Source: Strongylocentrotus purpuratus
Taxonomy: Eukaryota; Echinodermata; Echinoidea; Camarodonta; Strongylocentrotidae
Reading direction: 5' to 3'
Length of the DNA stretch: 64,000 nt
NCBI RefSeq assembly: GCF_000002235.5
Contig: NW_022145604.1
Coordinates: forward strand, 29,423,291 to 29,487,290
The first letter of the stretch is position 1. Every line of letters starts with the position of its first letter. The position numbers were made by a program, and so were the translations under genes. Of the stretch, positions 54,201 to 62,555 are shown in pieces. The notes beneath the pieces were generated by a model. That model had not been told where the DNA came from. It saw only the letters and a list, made by a program, of their open reading frames with translations, and did not search any database.

Positions 54201-57200
54201 TCCACAGATCTTTTACACTATGGATACGTCCCACTTGTGCATTTTAGAATAACCACTGCCGAAGTGATGGAGGTGATCCATGAATACCTTTTGTTTGCCT
54301 CTTGAGAAATATACTTCCACCTGTGTATCAAACAAATGTACTGTCGGTGCATAAATGATACTGATTACATAACTTTCATGAGCACGATACCAGTATTTGT
54401 GTCAGATTTTTTACAATTTGGGACCAAATGACCTTTATCTGCCCATGCACAGATAGTTATTACAAACTGGCTTATTGCCCGGTGAATAAGCACAGGACCT
54501 TTGTTTTACACATAAAAAAATTGTGGCGTCCTTTCTTTCTATTCGCTGGTTTAATATGTGTACTATCGGAACAAGTCTTAAATTGTCTGGTTAGACTTAG
54601 AGCCAGAAGGATATGGGTTAATACTTTTAATGCTCATATGAACTGACAGAATTCAGTACGTTGGCAGTGGTCTATATGAGAATCAGTTCTTCCTTTGCAA
54701 CTTGGCAACAATTATTTGTATTTTCTACTCTTTCATAGTTTCAATAAAATAAAAAAGTTATATTGAATACAATCAACATGAAGTTACCAATTTGTACACA
54801 AAAGAAATGATAAAAAGTTTCACTCTGCGCTGCTTAGAGATTTCAGAGATTACTTTTTATTAAATTGCTCTCATTCATGAACGTCGCAATAAACTGCAAC
54901 AGAAAGGGACTCAGATTGTCCAAAAATAAAATAAAAACTTCACTATAAAAAGGTGACAATAAACTTAAAGATAAAGTTGAGTTCTGGTCATGCGATTGCA
55001 TTGTGAAAGAAACGTTGTGGAATTGATCAGAAAAAGTTGATCATCTAGCGTATTAATATTGGTGTGTACTGCAAAGTTCTGGAGTCATCAAAATGATAAG
55101 AAATTTGGCCCAGTTTTGGTAAAGTATAAAGTAACAAGCACTGTACACAGAAAGATGCATATGGGGCTACTCAAACATGTGGCATAAACATCCATCCCAA
55201 TTTTTATGTTGTTATATGTCATATCTAGAATATAAAAGCATTTGAAGAGCCATGCTCTTCAGGGAACATTTTTATCTGATGTTCTTCCACATACACTTGC
55301 ATGATAACAATGATAGCGCTCACAAATTGTTTTTCACCTCTTCCCAGAACTCAACCTTCTCTTTAACTCACACACATGCATATTCCTGTCTTTCCCTGTC
55401 ATCATTAGGCTCAATCTGATACCGAGATCAAAGAAGCCTACGACGCACTTCGCAACCATCCTACAGCACTAGAATGCATCGCTCAGGCATGTCCTGATAA
55501 TCTAAGAAAAGGTAGGAATACTTTTGAGCTTACTCGGTTTATTCTATGTAAAATGTTCACCTCTAAACTTAATTTAATTTGTTTTATGTGTAAAGCCCTA
55601 TTTATAAGCAATTTGCTTTTTGGTGTCCCTGACCATATATTTGTTCTGTATTTTGTATGTTTTATGTGTTCTATTTTTCTTGTGTATGTTTTGCTTTTGC
55701 ATGTATGTGGTTCAATGAATTCAATTATCTAAAGCTTAATTGAGATTTTTCATTGCTTCACCAAATTTTTGGTAGTAGAACTGAATTTTCAGGGAAGCTG
55801 CCTTAAAGTACTACTGAATGGCTTTTCATGGTGGTTGACTTGGCATCATGGTAGTTCTTTTTTTATCACTTACAGTGTATTTCCAAGATATTGTTTATTC
55901 GGCATTGACTATTTCTAAACTTACCTTTCTTTATTTTCATCCTTAATTCAGTGAGCTATTTCCATATGCAAATCCTAAAGGTTGAATTATATATTTTTAA
56001 ACTAAAATATTCTGTTTTGAATAATGGTTTTAAAATATTTGGATCCTTTGATTCACATTTCATTGAAGTGTTTGGATTTTGGAATGAACAATGTAGATTT
56101 GAAACCCTTCAAGTTGCATCGGAATTACTTGTTGCTATAAATATTGCCATACGAATGGTTTTGATTGATTTGACATTTGTTTTTCATACTATAAAGGGTT
56201 GTCATGGAGCTAATCAAGACTGTAAAATGGGAAAATTTGCAAAACCATTGAGTTACACAAGGGAATCCTACCGTCAATTGGTGCCTATTATTTTGTGAAA
56301 AATTGCACTTGCATGTATGCCAATCTAGCTCCATGCAGAGAGATAAAGAAGGCAGCCAAAGTGCTACAGGGATTGGGTATCTTTGCCTCAGACTCTAAAC
56401 AAAATCCTGGATTTAGCTCATGCTGCAAACCTTTAGGTCAGTCAGGAATCCCATGACTTTTACAAGCCGAACTGGTATATCAAGTTATTTATGATTGGAA
56501 ATCTAAATTTCAAAAACCATTTCCTAACAGTTTTTTAATGCTACAGTCTATTGGGGAAAATGAGTATGGTAAAACCAGTCACTCAAAGATTTTTACTTCT
56601 TTGAGGCACTTCATGATCATTTTGAAGCGCAATTTTTTTTAGGGCTTCAATATTACACCATATCATGTAGGGCCATGCATCTCAAATTTAACATTAGTTA
56701 TTATGCCTTTAATTCCTAAATATTCTTTCTTTGAATGTAGGATTTAGTGAGCTTCTTGCCCAGCAGCTTTGAAAAACACATAGACTAGTTGGGTTTTGTA
56801 TGATTTGATATAATTTCATGAGCTGCATGAGTTTGATTATATCATTTTGTCATTTCAATCGTTATTTTTCTTTCTTTGATTGTAGGATTCATTAAGCTGC
56901 AGTGGTGTTTGTGCAAACATCAGTTTAACAGAGCTGCCAACCATTCCGTTTTTCCCGGCCGAAATTATTCAATTTGTTTTGTTTTTTTGTTTTACATACC
57001 ACACATCAAACTGCCCTAAAATGTTATTTCGATCACGAAGTCAATAGAAAACTAAGGTTAAAATACACTTGAAGAGAAAAATATTCTCAACAAGAATGAA
57101 ATGCTGATAATACCAAAATACCTACTTGTAATAAACTATACATGTACATGTAGGTCCTAATATGGAAAAAAAACTGCATGAGGAATGAACATTTCTGCAT

Positions 57201-59285
57201 TGGTAGTGTATCAACCTTAGTTGTAAGTTTCGTTTTAATGAACTCCTTTTTTTTTGCCATCATGATTCCTTTTTTTTGTTGCAAAAGGTTGGCAGCTCTG
57301 ATTTAACTGTGATCCCCATGCTAGGATCAATCTGCTTTGTAAAATTTCAACATTTCAAATGTCATTTTTCTTTCTTTCACTGTAGGATTTAGTGAGCTGC
57401 TTCCAAGCAACGATGTCGGAGCATAGGTCAGTTTAACCGTGGTCACCATGTGCCAGAGAACACATTTCAAATGTTATTTTTCTTTCTTTCACTTTAGGAT
57501 TCAATGAGCTGTTTCCCAGCAGCAATGTCGGAGCAGAGGTCAGTTTGACCGTGGTCACCATGTGCCAGAGAACACATTTCAAATGTTATTTTTCTTTCTT
57601 TCACTGTAGGATTCAATGAGCTGTTTCCCAGCAGCAATGTCGGAGCAGAGGTCAGTTTGACCGTGGTCACCATGTGCCAGAAAACACAGCATGATATGTC
57701 TACATGGTCGTCAGAAGTCGAGGAGGAGAGGGATGAACTTCTAGAACACGTAAGTACTTTTAGGGATCTACTTCATGCTCTCATATCCAGGACCCCATCT
57801 TATGAAGAATTAGGATTGATTTGAATCAATCGCAAGTCCTCCAATCAATCGCAAGTTTGCAGTGTCCTATCTCCTATGTACAAAGTTGCCATTGATATCG
57901 ATCGCAAATAAGTTGCGATCGATATCAACTCTTTATAAGACAGGGCATAGACTTGGGCCTAGACTTCTTAACATGAGTTTGTTTTTACCTCCAGTCCAAA
58001 AATTTGAGTGACAAAGAAATGCCTCGGAATTTAATTTTCTAAAGTCAGCCCTTTGTCCAGTATAAGCACCAAGGTGATTATCCTGGGTAAGACGTCACTC
58101 ATCCCTTTATTTAACTATCCCCATTCTCTTCCAATATGTTCCCTCTGGTGGCAGCGTTGAGATATACATGTATAGGTTATATTTTTTTTCCCTGACTTTT
58201 TTTTTTTTCTTCCCAATTTATTTATCCCGATTTTCTCTTGATTTTCCCAATTTTTTCCAATGATCTTTTTAAAAGGGGGGAATGTTGTTAGATACTATTT
58301 TTATTTCCCTGAATTCTTTTTTTTTTTTTACTCAAGGGGTGGATGGTTGAGGTGCTCACTATCACCCCTGAATATAGGGTCCAATGAATCCTTTCAGTGC
58401 TGTATATGATTTTTCTCAAATTTGAATATTGAATTAATTTGTTTTCATTTTTTTGGACAAGGACAATCTTTTTACTTAAAATTCAAGGTGGTTTCATAAA
58501 CTTCAACAATCTATATGATTGAAAACATTATTAAATGTACTTTTATTAATCAGACTATTAGAAAAGGGAACTTTAATTACAAGATTGTATCACGTAAGTT
58601 ATTGATCAAAACACTTTACAATGTATTATCATCCTAGTCATTGGATTCAGTTATATGATTCTGCACTTGTATTGCACACTCTCAGGTTGCCATTCACAAG
58701 CACACATACATGTATCCTATTTTATGACAACAGAGGGAGCCATTGCCTTCTTGTAATCAGTACCATTGATTATGAAAGATTGGCCAACCCGGTTCCATGG
58801 AGTTGGGCACCATATGGCGAATACTGCTTTGTTGGACAAACACAAAATGAAAGAATATAAACCATGTTGTGACCAAACTGAAAGCAAGTTGGCCAAAATT
58901 CTGTGTTTAGATGGTTCTGTTTTTGTACTACTTTCCTTTTGAATGATCTTTTCTCAGAGCTCTAGAACAATCCAACCACTGTGCTCTATTCAAACAAACT
59001 TGGGTTTCATCATTTCCTTTCATCTATTTTTGTATGCCTCCGCTACAAAGTAGCCGGAGGCATTATGTTTTCGGGTTGTCTGTCCGTCCTTCCGTCTATA
59101 CGTACGTCCGTACGTCCCATTCTCGTGATCTCAAGAACCAATTGATGGATTCCCGCCAAAATTGGGTCATGTATGTATCTTGTTTTCTTTCATTGTAGTT
59201 TGTGATGAGTGCCAAGGAGATTTGTAGGATACTAAGAGAAGCTGGTTACTGGGCTGACTTTATAGATCCTTCCTCTGGACAAGCC
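48120..59285 (+). CDS. MMADHC: MMADHC (CblD), cobalamin trafficking protein, last exon not in window
   Basis: CblD partners CblC and directs vitamin B12 to mitochondrial MUT or cytosolic methionine synthase. Coding exons 51174-51182 (with leader from 51147), 52008-52259, 53454-53552, 55409-55511, 57610-57749 and 59199-59285 join in phase to 230 residues, matching about residues 1-232 of the 296-residue human protein. Seen: a basic, acid-free N terminus ([20 protein letters not shown]) like a mitochondrial presequence; [20 protein letters not shown] and [26 protein letters not shown]; then [20 protein letters not shown] and SSGQA. The C-terminal 64 residues of the human protein, including the Cys (261) reported to ligate cobalt, are missing here; I found no matching exon up to 64000. 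Two leader exons (to 48215, 50046-50188) are likely. Confidence 0.93.
48655..48946 (-). mobile_element. tRNA-derived SINE
   Basis: Minus strand: GAGGTGTTGTGGCGTAGTGG begins the tRNA-like head; TGGCGTAGTGG fits the A box TRGYNNARYGG exactly, and AGTTCGAGTCC fits the B box with one mismatch. The body (CCTTTGGCAAGACATTAATC, CCGGTACCGCGG, GCGCCTTGAGGACC) ends in ATATAAGAATACAATATT and an ATT repeat, a tail shared with LINE 3' ends. It lies in MMADHC intron 1 in antisense. Confidence 0.82.
49165..49980. mobile_element. Foldback element enclosing a LINE fragment
   Basis: The arms 49165-49290 and 49825-49980 are inverted copies (TAGCTACTTGC..., CAATGCCTAAGCGGTACC..., TTGAGAGCTGA). Between them lies the LINE 3' piece 49330-49560 and a TA-rich tract at 49589-49616. 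A single arm occurs at 38250-38395. Confidence 0.5.
49330..49560 (+). mobile_element. LINE ORF2 C-terminal fragment
   Basis: Frames read [13 protein letters not shown], then (shifted) [17 protein letters not shown] and [12 protein letters not shown], the final block of a non-LTR RT (compare RTIWTWNHL in the 13079 element). At least one frameshift. Confidence 0.65.
50046..50188 (+). other. MMADHC: Putative MMADHC leader exon 2
   Basis: Bounded by TTTCTTTTCAG and GTAAGT. It contains a short upstream frame starting ATGCAGATCATAGATACATG and stopping at once. A TTAA MITE begins 24 bp beyond the donor. Confidence 0.4.
50212..50594. mobile_element. TTAA-flanked MITE, copy 2 (383 bp)
   Basis: The ends AGATTAAGGTGAGTTCTGG and CCAGAACTCACCTTTATCT are inverted repeats; TTAA is at 50208-50211 and 50595-50598. 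The interior is homologous to 30930-31314 in reverse orientation. It lies in the MMADHC leader intron. Confidence 0.8.
51174..51182 (+). CDS. MMADHC: MMADHC first coding exon (MAK)
   Basis: The exon 51147-51182 follows TTTGATTGCAG and ends at GTAAGT. Its only ATG (51174) is in phase with the presequence in the next exon, which decides the start. Confidence 0.75.
52008..52259 (+). CDS. MMADHC: MMADHC exon 2, presequence and PxxLWPD block
   Basis: 84 codons, phase 0 to 0, from acceptor TTCCACCAG to donor GTAGGT. It encodes the Arg/Ser-rich presequence and the conserved [20 protein letters not shown] stretch that identifies CblD. It is GC-richer than its flanks. Confidence 0.93.
52290..52540 (+). 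repeat. T/C-rich interspersed repeat, copy 1
   Basis: Shares CTTCCCGATT, GATTTTCCC, GGGGGAAGTGTTGTTAGATG, TTTTTTACTCAAGGGG, TGGTTGAGG and CACTCTCACCCCTG with 58185-58370. It ends CACCCCTG, like hAT-type right ends, but no left end was found. Confidence 0.6.
52580..52691. mobile_element. 112-bp MITE, TA-flanked
   Basis: GGGACTTTTAGATT and its near-perfect reverse complement AATCTAAAAGTCCC are flanked by TA on both sides (52578-52579, 52692-52693). Confidence 0.6.
53454..53552 (+). CDS. MMADHC: MMADHC exon 3
   Basis: Encodes [20 protein letters not shown], aligned to [20 protein letters not shown] of human CblD. Phase 0 to 0; acceptor GATTCTAG, donor GTAAGT. Confidence 0.93.
54255..54478 (+). 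repeat. Copy of the 596-1169 element interior
   Basis: Shares GTGATGGAGGTG, CACCTGTGTATCA, GTGCATAAATGA and ATGACCTTTATCTGC with 708-908. No terminal CAATAGACCGG is seen here. Confidence 0.6.
54969..55362. mobile_element. TTAA-flanked MITE, copy 3 (394 bp)
   Basis: The ends AGATAAAGTTGAGTTCTGG and CCAGAACTCAACCTTCTCT are inverted repeats; TTAA is at 54965-54968 and 55363-55366. It has the same orientation as the copy at 30930, sharing GCGATTGCATTGTGAAAGAA and CACTGTACACAGAAAGATG. Confidence 0.85.
55409..55511 (+). CDS. MMADHC: MMADHC exon 4
   Basis: Encodes [20 protein letters not shown] and QACPDNLRK, aligned to ECAIQTCPELLRK. A TTAA MITE (54969-55362) ends only 46 bp before this exon, so its right end lies where the branch point or pyrimidine tract would be expected. 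Confidence 0.93.
56741..57609 (+). pseudogene. Four decayed partial copies of MMADHC exon 5 with acceptors
   Basis: Copies of (CTTTCTTTCACTGTAG)GATTCAATGAGCTG start at 56741, 56886, 57386 and 57498, ahead of the real exon at 57610. The last three starts are spaced exactly 112 bp. The copy at 57498 matches the real exon for about 75 bp, that at 57386 has several changes and an in-frame TAG, and the two upstream copies are strongly decayed. All lack the exon's 3' part and its donor. The copy at 56886 is split by a MITE. Confidence 0.85.
56929..57300. mobile_element. 372-bp MITE with CAGAGCTGCCAACC ends
   Basis: Perfect 14-bp inverted repeats CAGAGCTGCCAACC / GGTTGGCAGCTCTG. TTAA is adjacent at the left (56925-56928) and 2 bp away at the right (57303-57306). 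It was inserted in the decayed exon copy at 56886. A CAG start suggests hAT; TTAA suggests piggyBac; unresolved. Confidence 0.72.
57610..57749 (+). CDS. MMADHC: MMADHC exon 5 (functional copy)
   Basis: Encodes [20 protein letters not shown], then [18 protein letters not shown] and DELLEH before GTAAGT. It is the only one of five acceptor-bearing copies that continues to a full exon and a strong donor. Confidence 0.93.
57790..57957. mobile_element. Short foldback repeat
   Basis: CATCTTATGAAGAATTAGGATT and GATATCAACTCTTTATAAGACAGGG (pieces) are imperfect inverted ends. AATCAATCGCAAG occurs twice, and ATCGATCGCAA / TTGCGATCGAT pair inside. Confidence 0.5.
58185..58370 (+). repeat. T/C-rich interspersed repeat, copy 2 (see 52290-52540)
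   Basis: Same block order as copy 1, ending TGAGGTGCTCACTATCACCCCTG. It lies in MMADHC intron 5. Confidence 0.6.
59199..59285 (+). CDS. MMADHC: MMADHC exon 6
   Basis: Encodes [20 protein letters not shown] and FIDPSSGQA, closely matching [20 protein letters not shown] in human. It ends in phase 0 at GTAAGT, so a further exon beginning like FFGPYTNNTLF must follow. Confidence 0.93.
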
Positions 59286-59351
59286 GTAAGTACAACCTAT
59301 TTCAATCCTTTCATTTTAACAAAAAGGTAACAACTCAAAATTGCATCTAAA

Positions 59352-59570
59352 ATGAAGTATGATGATGATGATGATGATGATGGTGTACGTGGTGGTGATG
59401 AAAATGATAATGATGGTGGTGACGATGATGATGATGGTGATGATGATGGTGATGGTGATGATGATGGTGTACGTGGTGGTGATGAAAATGATAATGATGG
59501 TGGTGACGATGATGATGATGATGGTGATGATGATGATGATGGTCATGACGATGGTATTGGTGATGTAAAT
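59352..59570 (+). repeat. GAT/GGT trinucleotide repeat with internal duplication
   Basis: A block GTACGTGGTGGTGATGAAAA TGATAATGATGGTGGTGACG is present twice (59386, 59470) among GAT repeats. It lies in the intron after MMADHC exon 6, 66 bp from its donor. Confidence 0.85.
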
Positions 59571-60416
59571 ACTCTGACAGCGATTGCTCCAGGCTCTACT
59601 TCTCCCAAAGTATATGTTTTAGTGTCAGCATTAGTTGTAATGTTTGCATGGCCCAAGGTTGAAGTGAGAAATTTGATGGTTTGTGTAGGATATTGACTGA
59701 AGAGCCATTCATCTGAGAGTCAGTTGGCCCTTAACTTATATACTTTGATTTAGATACAATGCCCATCTGGTTCTTAAAGACACAGAGGAGTGGGCTCTCA
59801 TGGGGGATTCAACACCCAATAACAGGTGTTGTCAATCACCAGGGTTTGCTTTCAGTTTTTAACCTTATGTAATGTTTTGCATTCCCCTATACCCCTATAC
59901 CCCTAAGGCTAATTCCCGTGCAACCTAATTTTCATACCCTTTACAAAAGTGAGCAGTGCTTATCCAAGCATGAATAATTTTCAGACTTTTTTGGTGTCAT
60001 ATGAAAGTTCAGTTTATGAGCTTTCCATACATTTTTTATTCGGCAGCCATTTCAAAAGCGTATAGTTTTTTTGGGGACGCACGGTATGGTAACATTAATA
60101 TATTTCACTTTTCCCTCACCCAAAGACTCTCCGAGAGGCTACAGGGCATTTCTTGATAGGCCTAAGGGTTTGCTGTGCAGACTTGTCTTGTACACACATT
60201 AATGGTATTTCCACCCACCGGTAGTCTGGTGTCAGCTAATTATGGCCTTCTACACATGGAAACTTATGACCCACTCCCTATAACGAATGAATTTGGCTTC
60301 TGCTGGATGTCCATAATTTTACTCACAGAATTTGAATGTTATTGTCAGTGCTTGACAAAGAAAGTTCTCCTCCAATCTTTTCCTTGATACTGGTAAGTCA
60401 CAATTTAGAGAACTAA
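59571..60416. other. MMADHC downstream stretch, expected last exon not found
   Basis: I looked for an exon resembling FFGPYTNNTLF...LGCCKVIRHSLW and saw none in any plus-strand frame here or to 64000. The frames present are short. Confidence 0.5.
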
Positions 60417-60573
60417 GGGGGGGGGGGGGGGGCATTTCACAAAACTTGTCATCAGTGACAAATTACAGCTTTTGTTATATGTTACTGAAATCCTTGCTTC
60501 TGATTGGTTATCAACAGATTTGTTACTGATTTTTGTCATTTGTCATTGAAAAAAGGCTTTGTGAAACAGGTCC
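60417..60573 (+). mobile_element. Short MITE-like repeat, copy 2 (see 371-530)
   Basis: A G run, then GCATTTCACAAAACTTGTCA, CTGATTGGTTATCAACAGAT, and TTTGTGAAACAGGTCCC. Inverted ends TTTCACAAA / TTTGTGAAA. Confidence 0.6.
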
Positions 60574-60633
60574 CAGATAGGTCTTTAGAATTGATGTAAA
60601 TCTGTATAGCAAATGCTAAATTTCTATGACAAA

Positions 60634-60933
60634 TTTACTCTCAGCCAATCAGATGCCTTGATTTCATTAGCTTATAACAGTAGCTTGTAACTTGTTATTG
60701 ATATCAAGTTTGCTCTCAGCCAATCAGATGCCATGATTTCAGTAGCTTATAACAGTAGCTTGTAACTTGTTATTGATATCAAGTTTGCTCTCAGCCAATC
60801 AGATGCCTTGATTTCAGTAGCTTATAACAGTAGCTTGTAACTTGTTATTGATATCAAGTTTGCTCTCAGCCAATCAGATGCCATGATTTCAGTAGCTTAT
60901 AACAGTAGCTTGTAACTTGTTATTGATATCAAG
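60634..60933 (+). repeat. 75-bp tandem repeat, 4 copies
   Basis: Unit: TTTGCTCTCAGCCAATCAGA TGCC..., AGCTTATAACAGTAGCTTG, TAACTTGTTATTGATATCAA G. Copies start at about 60634, 60709, 60784 and 60859 and alternate CCTTG / CCATG, so a 150-bp unit was doubled. The repeat follows the MITE at 60417. Confidence 0.88.
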
Positions 60934-61762
60934 TATTATGAAACAGGGCCCTGGCTTATTTCGCAGTCCAATTGACTATTTTATTGCAAGATCGTGGATT
61001 GTCTGAGTCAGGCAACTTTATATTACAAAATGCTTTTAGTTCTAGTTTTTTGGGGGGAATAATTTTAGTTGCCTAAGGCTAGTGCTGGGGCATGCTTTGT
61101 GCTTCATTGCATACATACTTTCAAACATTCACAATGAAACAACAGGCAAAATGAAGGATTTGTATTTACATTCTGATAATTTAATCCATTTCTTTAAATT
61201 CCAAACATTACAAGTACGTGTGAATTGTGTTTGAATCTCAAATATAGCTCAACCAATTTCTAAAAGAGAAATGTTTTCATGCACCTGCAAAATATTAAGG
61301 TAACTGAACTATAATAAGCACATTAAGACCAGAACATTTATGCATTAAAAAGGCTATTTCTGAGTTGTATTCTGCATGTACATGTATCCAGATTGATCAT
61401 AATTTTTTTATTTTGTAGGTCACATTTAAGCAATTGATCATGTGTCTATAAGGAACAAATAAATGTTTGCACAATTACGACTTCTTTGCAACATGTCACA
61501 TGTACCACTGCATATCAATGACAATGAATTACATTAAAAGCATAGACAAAACATAGTTATGAACCCATTTCAAATTTTCAATAGAAGGACTAAAAAGATG
61601 CACATTGAAATTTGCAAACTATTTTAAAATAACATGAATACTTTGGTAAAGAGCAAAAGTTTTTGGTAGATTTTTGTTGAGAATTGGAAATAAAAAAATT
61701 GAAAATGAGTCTTGAGTGTCAGGGGAAGAAAGATAAACCATGAACACAAACAGATACAGTCC

Positions 61763-62063
61763 AGGGGGGGGGGGGGGTGGTTCACAAAGACTAAGATCGA
61801 CTTTAAGTTGGACTTAACTATGGCAGGCCGTTCATGCCACTGGTTGCTCTCATCATTGGTCTCTCAATTATGATCTTTAGATAATATTTTTTCCTTCAAT
61901 AATAAACTATCAAAAAAGGTAAATTGTGTAGATTTGTGACTACGATGTGTACGTCCGTTGAGAAACCAATGCCAGGAATGGTTAGTAGAAATAGTGGCAC
62001 GAAAGCCTGCTGTAGTCAAGTTCACCTTAAAGTCGATTTTAGTCTTTGTGAAACACTCCCCAG
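61763..62063. mobile_element. 301-bp foldback MITE
   Basis: GGTTCACAAAGACTAAGATC GACTTTAAG at the left and CTTAAAGTCGATTTTAGTCT TTGTGAAAC at the right are inverted, with G or C runs outside. No frame of note. Confidence 0.65.
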
Positions 62064-62555
62064 GAGGGTTATTTCTGTTACATCAGTATCAACTACTCGG
62101 CTATTTTGATTTGAAGTTGGTATCAATATTCCTTAGATTATATTGATGTATTTGATATTTCCTCTAAATGAAACTCTAAAAAGCCCAAAGCAATTTTGAG
62201 AAGATGGCCTTAACCGAATAAAACTTTTATGGAAAAACAAATCATTTTTTGCCAGTAATACTGGATTTTTACTCTCAATTGATTAGCTGAGGCACATTTG
62301 AACTTAAAGATAAAGCATTGTATGTTCATTTGCACTGTCCATAAACTGTTGTACTAACACATCACACACATGTACATCTGCACATGTTTTTACACAGTAC
62401 TCGATACATTCATTATTTCCCGATTCTTACAATACTGCAGTAAATTTGGTTAGGCACAAAAAAGTGAATATATCTTTGTAAATCTGTGTATATTACACAC
62501 AAGTTCTTGTATAATATTGATATATTTTTCAAACCAAACAAACAATAACTTCTGT
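62064..62555. other. Downstream flank (3' UTR side) of the TRIM gene
   Basis: AT-rich DNA after the TRIM stop codon read on the minus strand. No unambiguous AATAAA on the minus strand within the first 500 bp, so the transcript end is unknown. Confidence 0.4.

Noticed and set aside
55951-56298. 115-codon plus-strand frame in the MMADHC intron
   Set aside because: No homology and no splice-site fit; it would not join exon 4 or 5 in phase in a conserved position.
59316-59696. Asp/Gly-rich frame of 114 codons
   Set aside because: GAT/GGT repeat in an intron with a ragged continuation.
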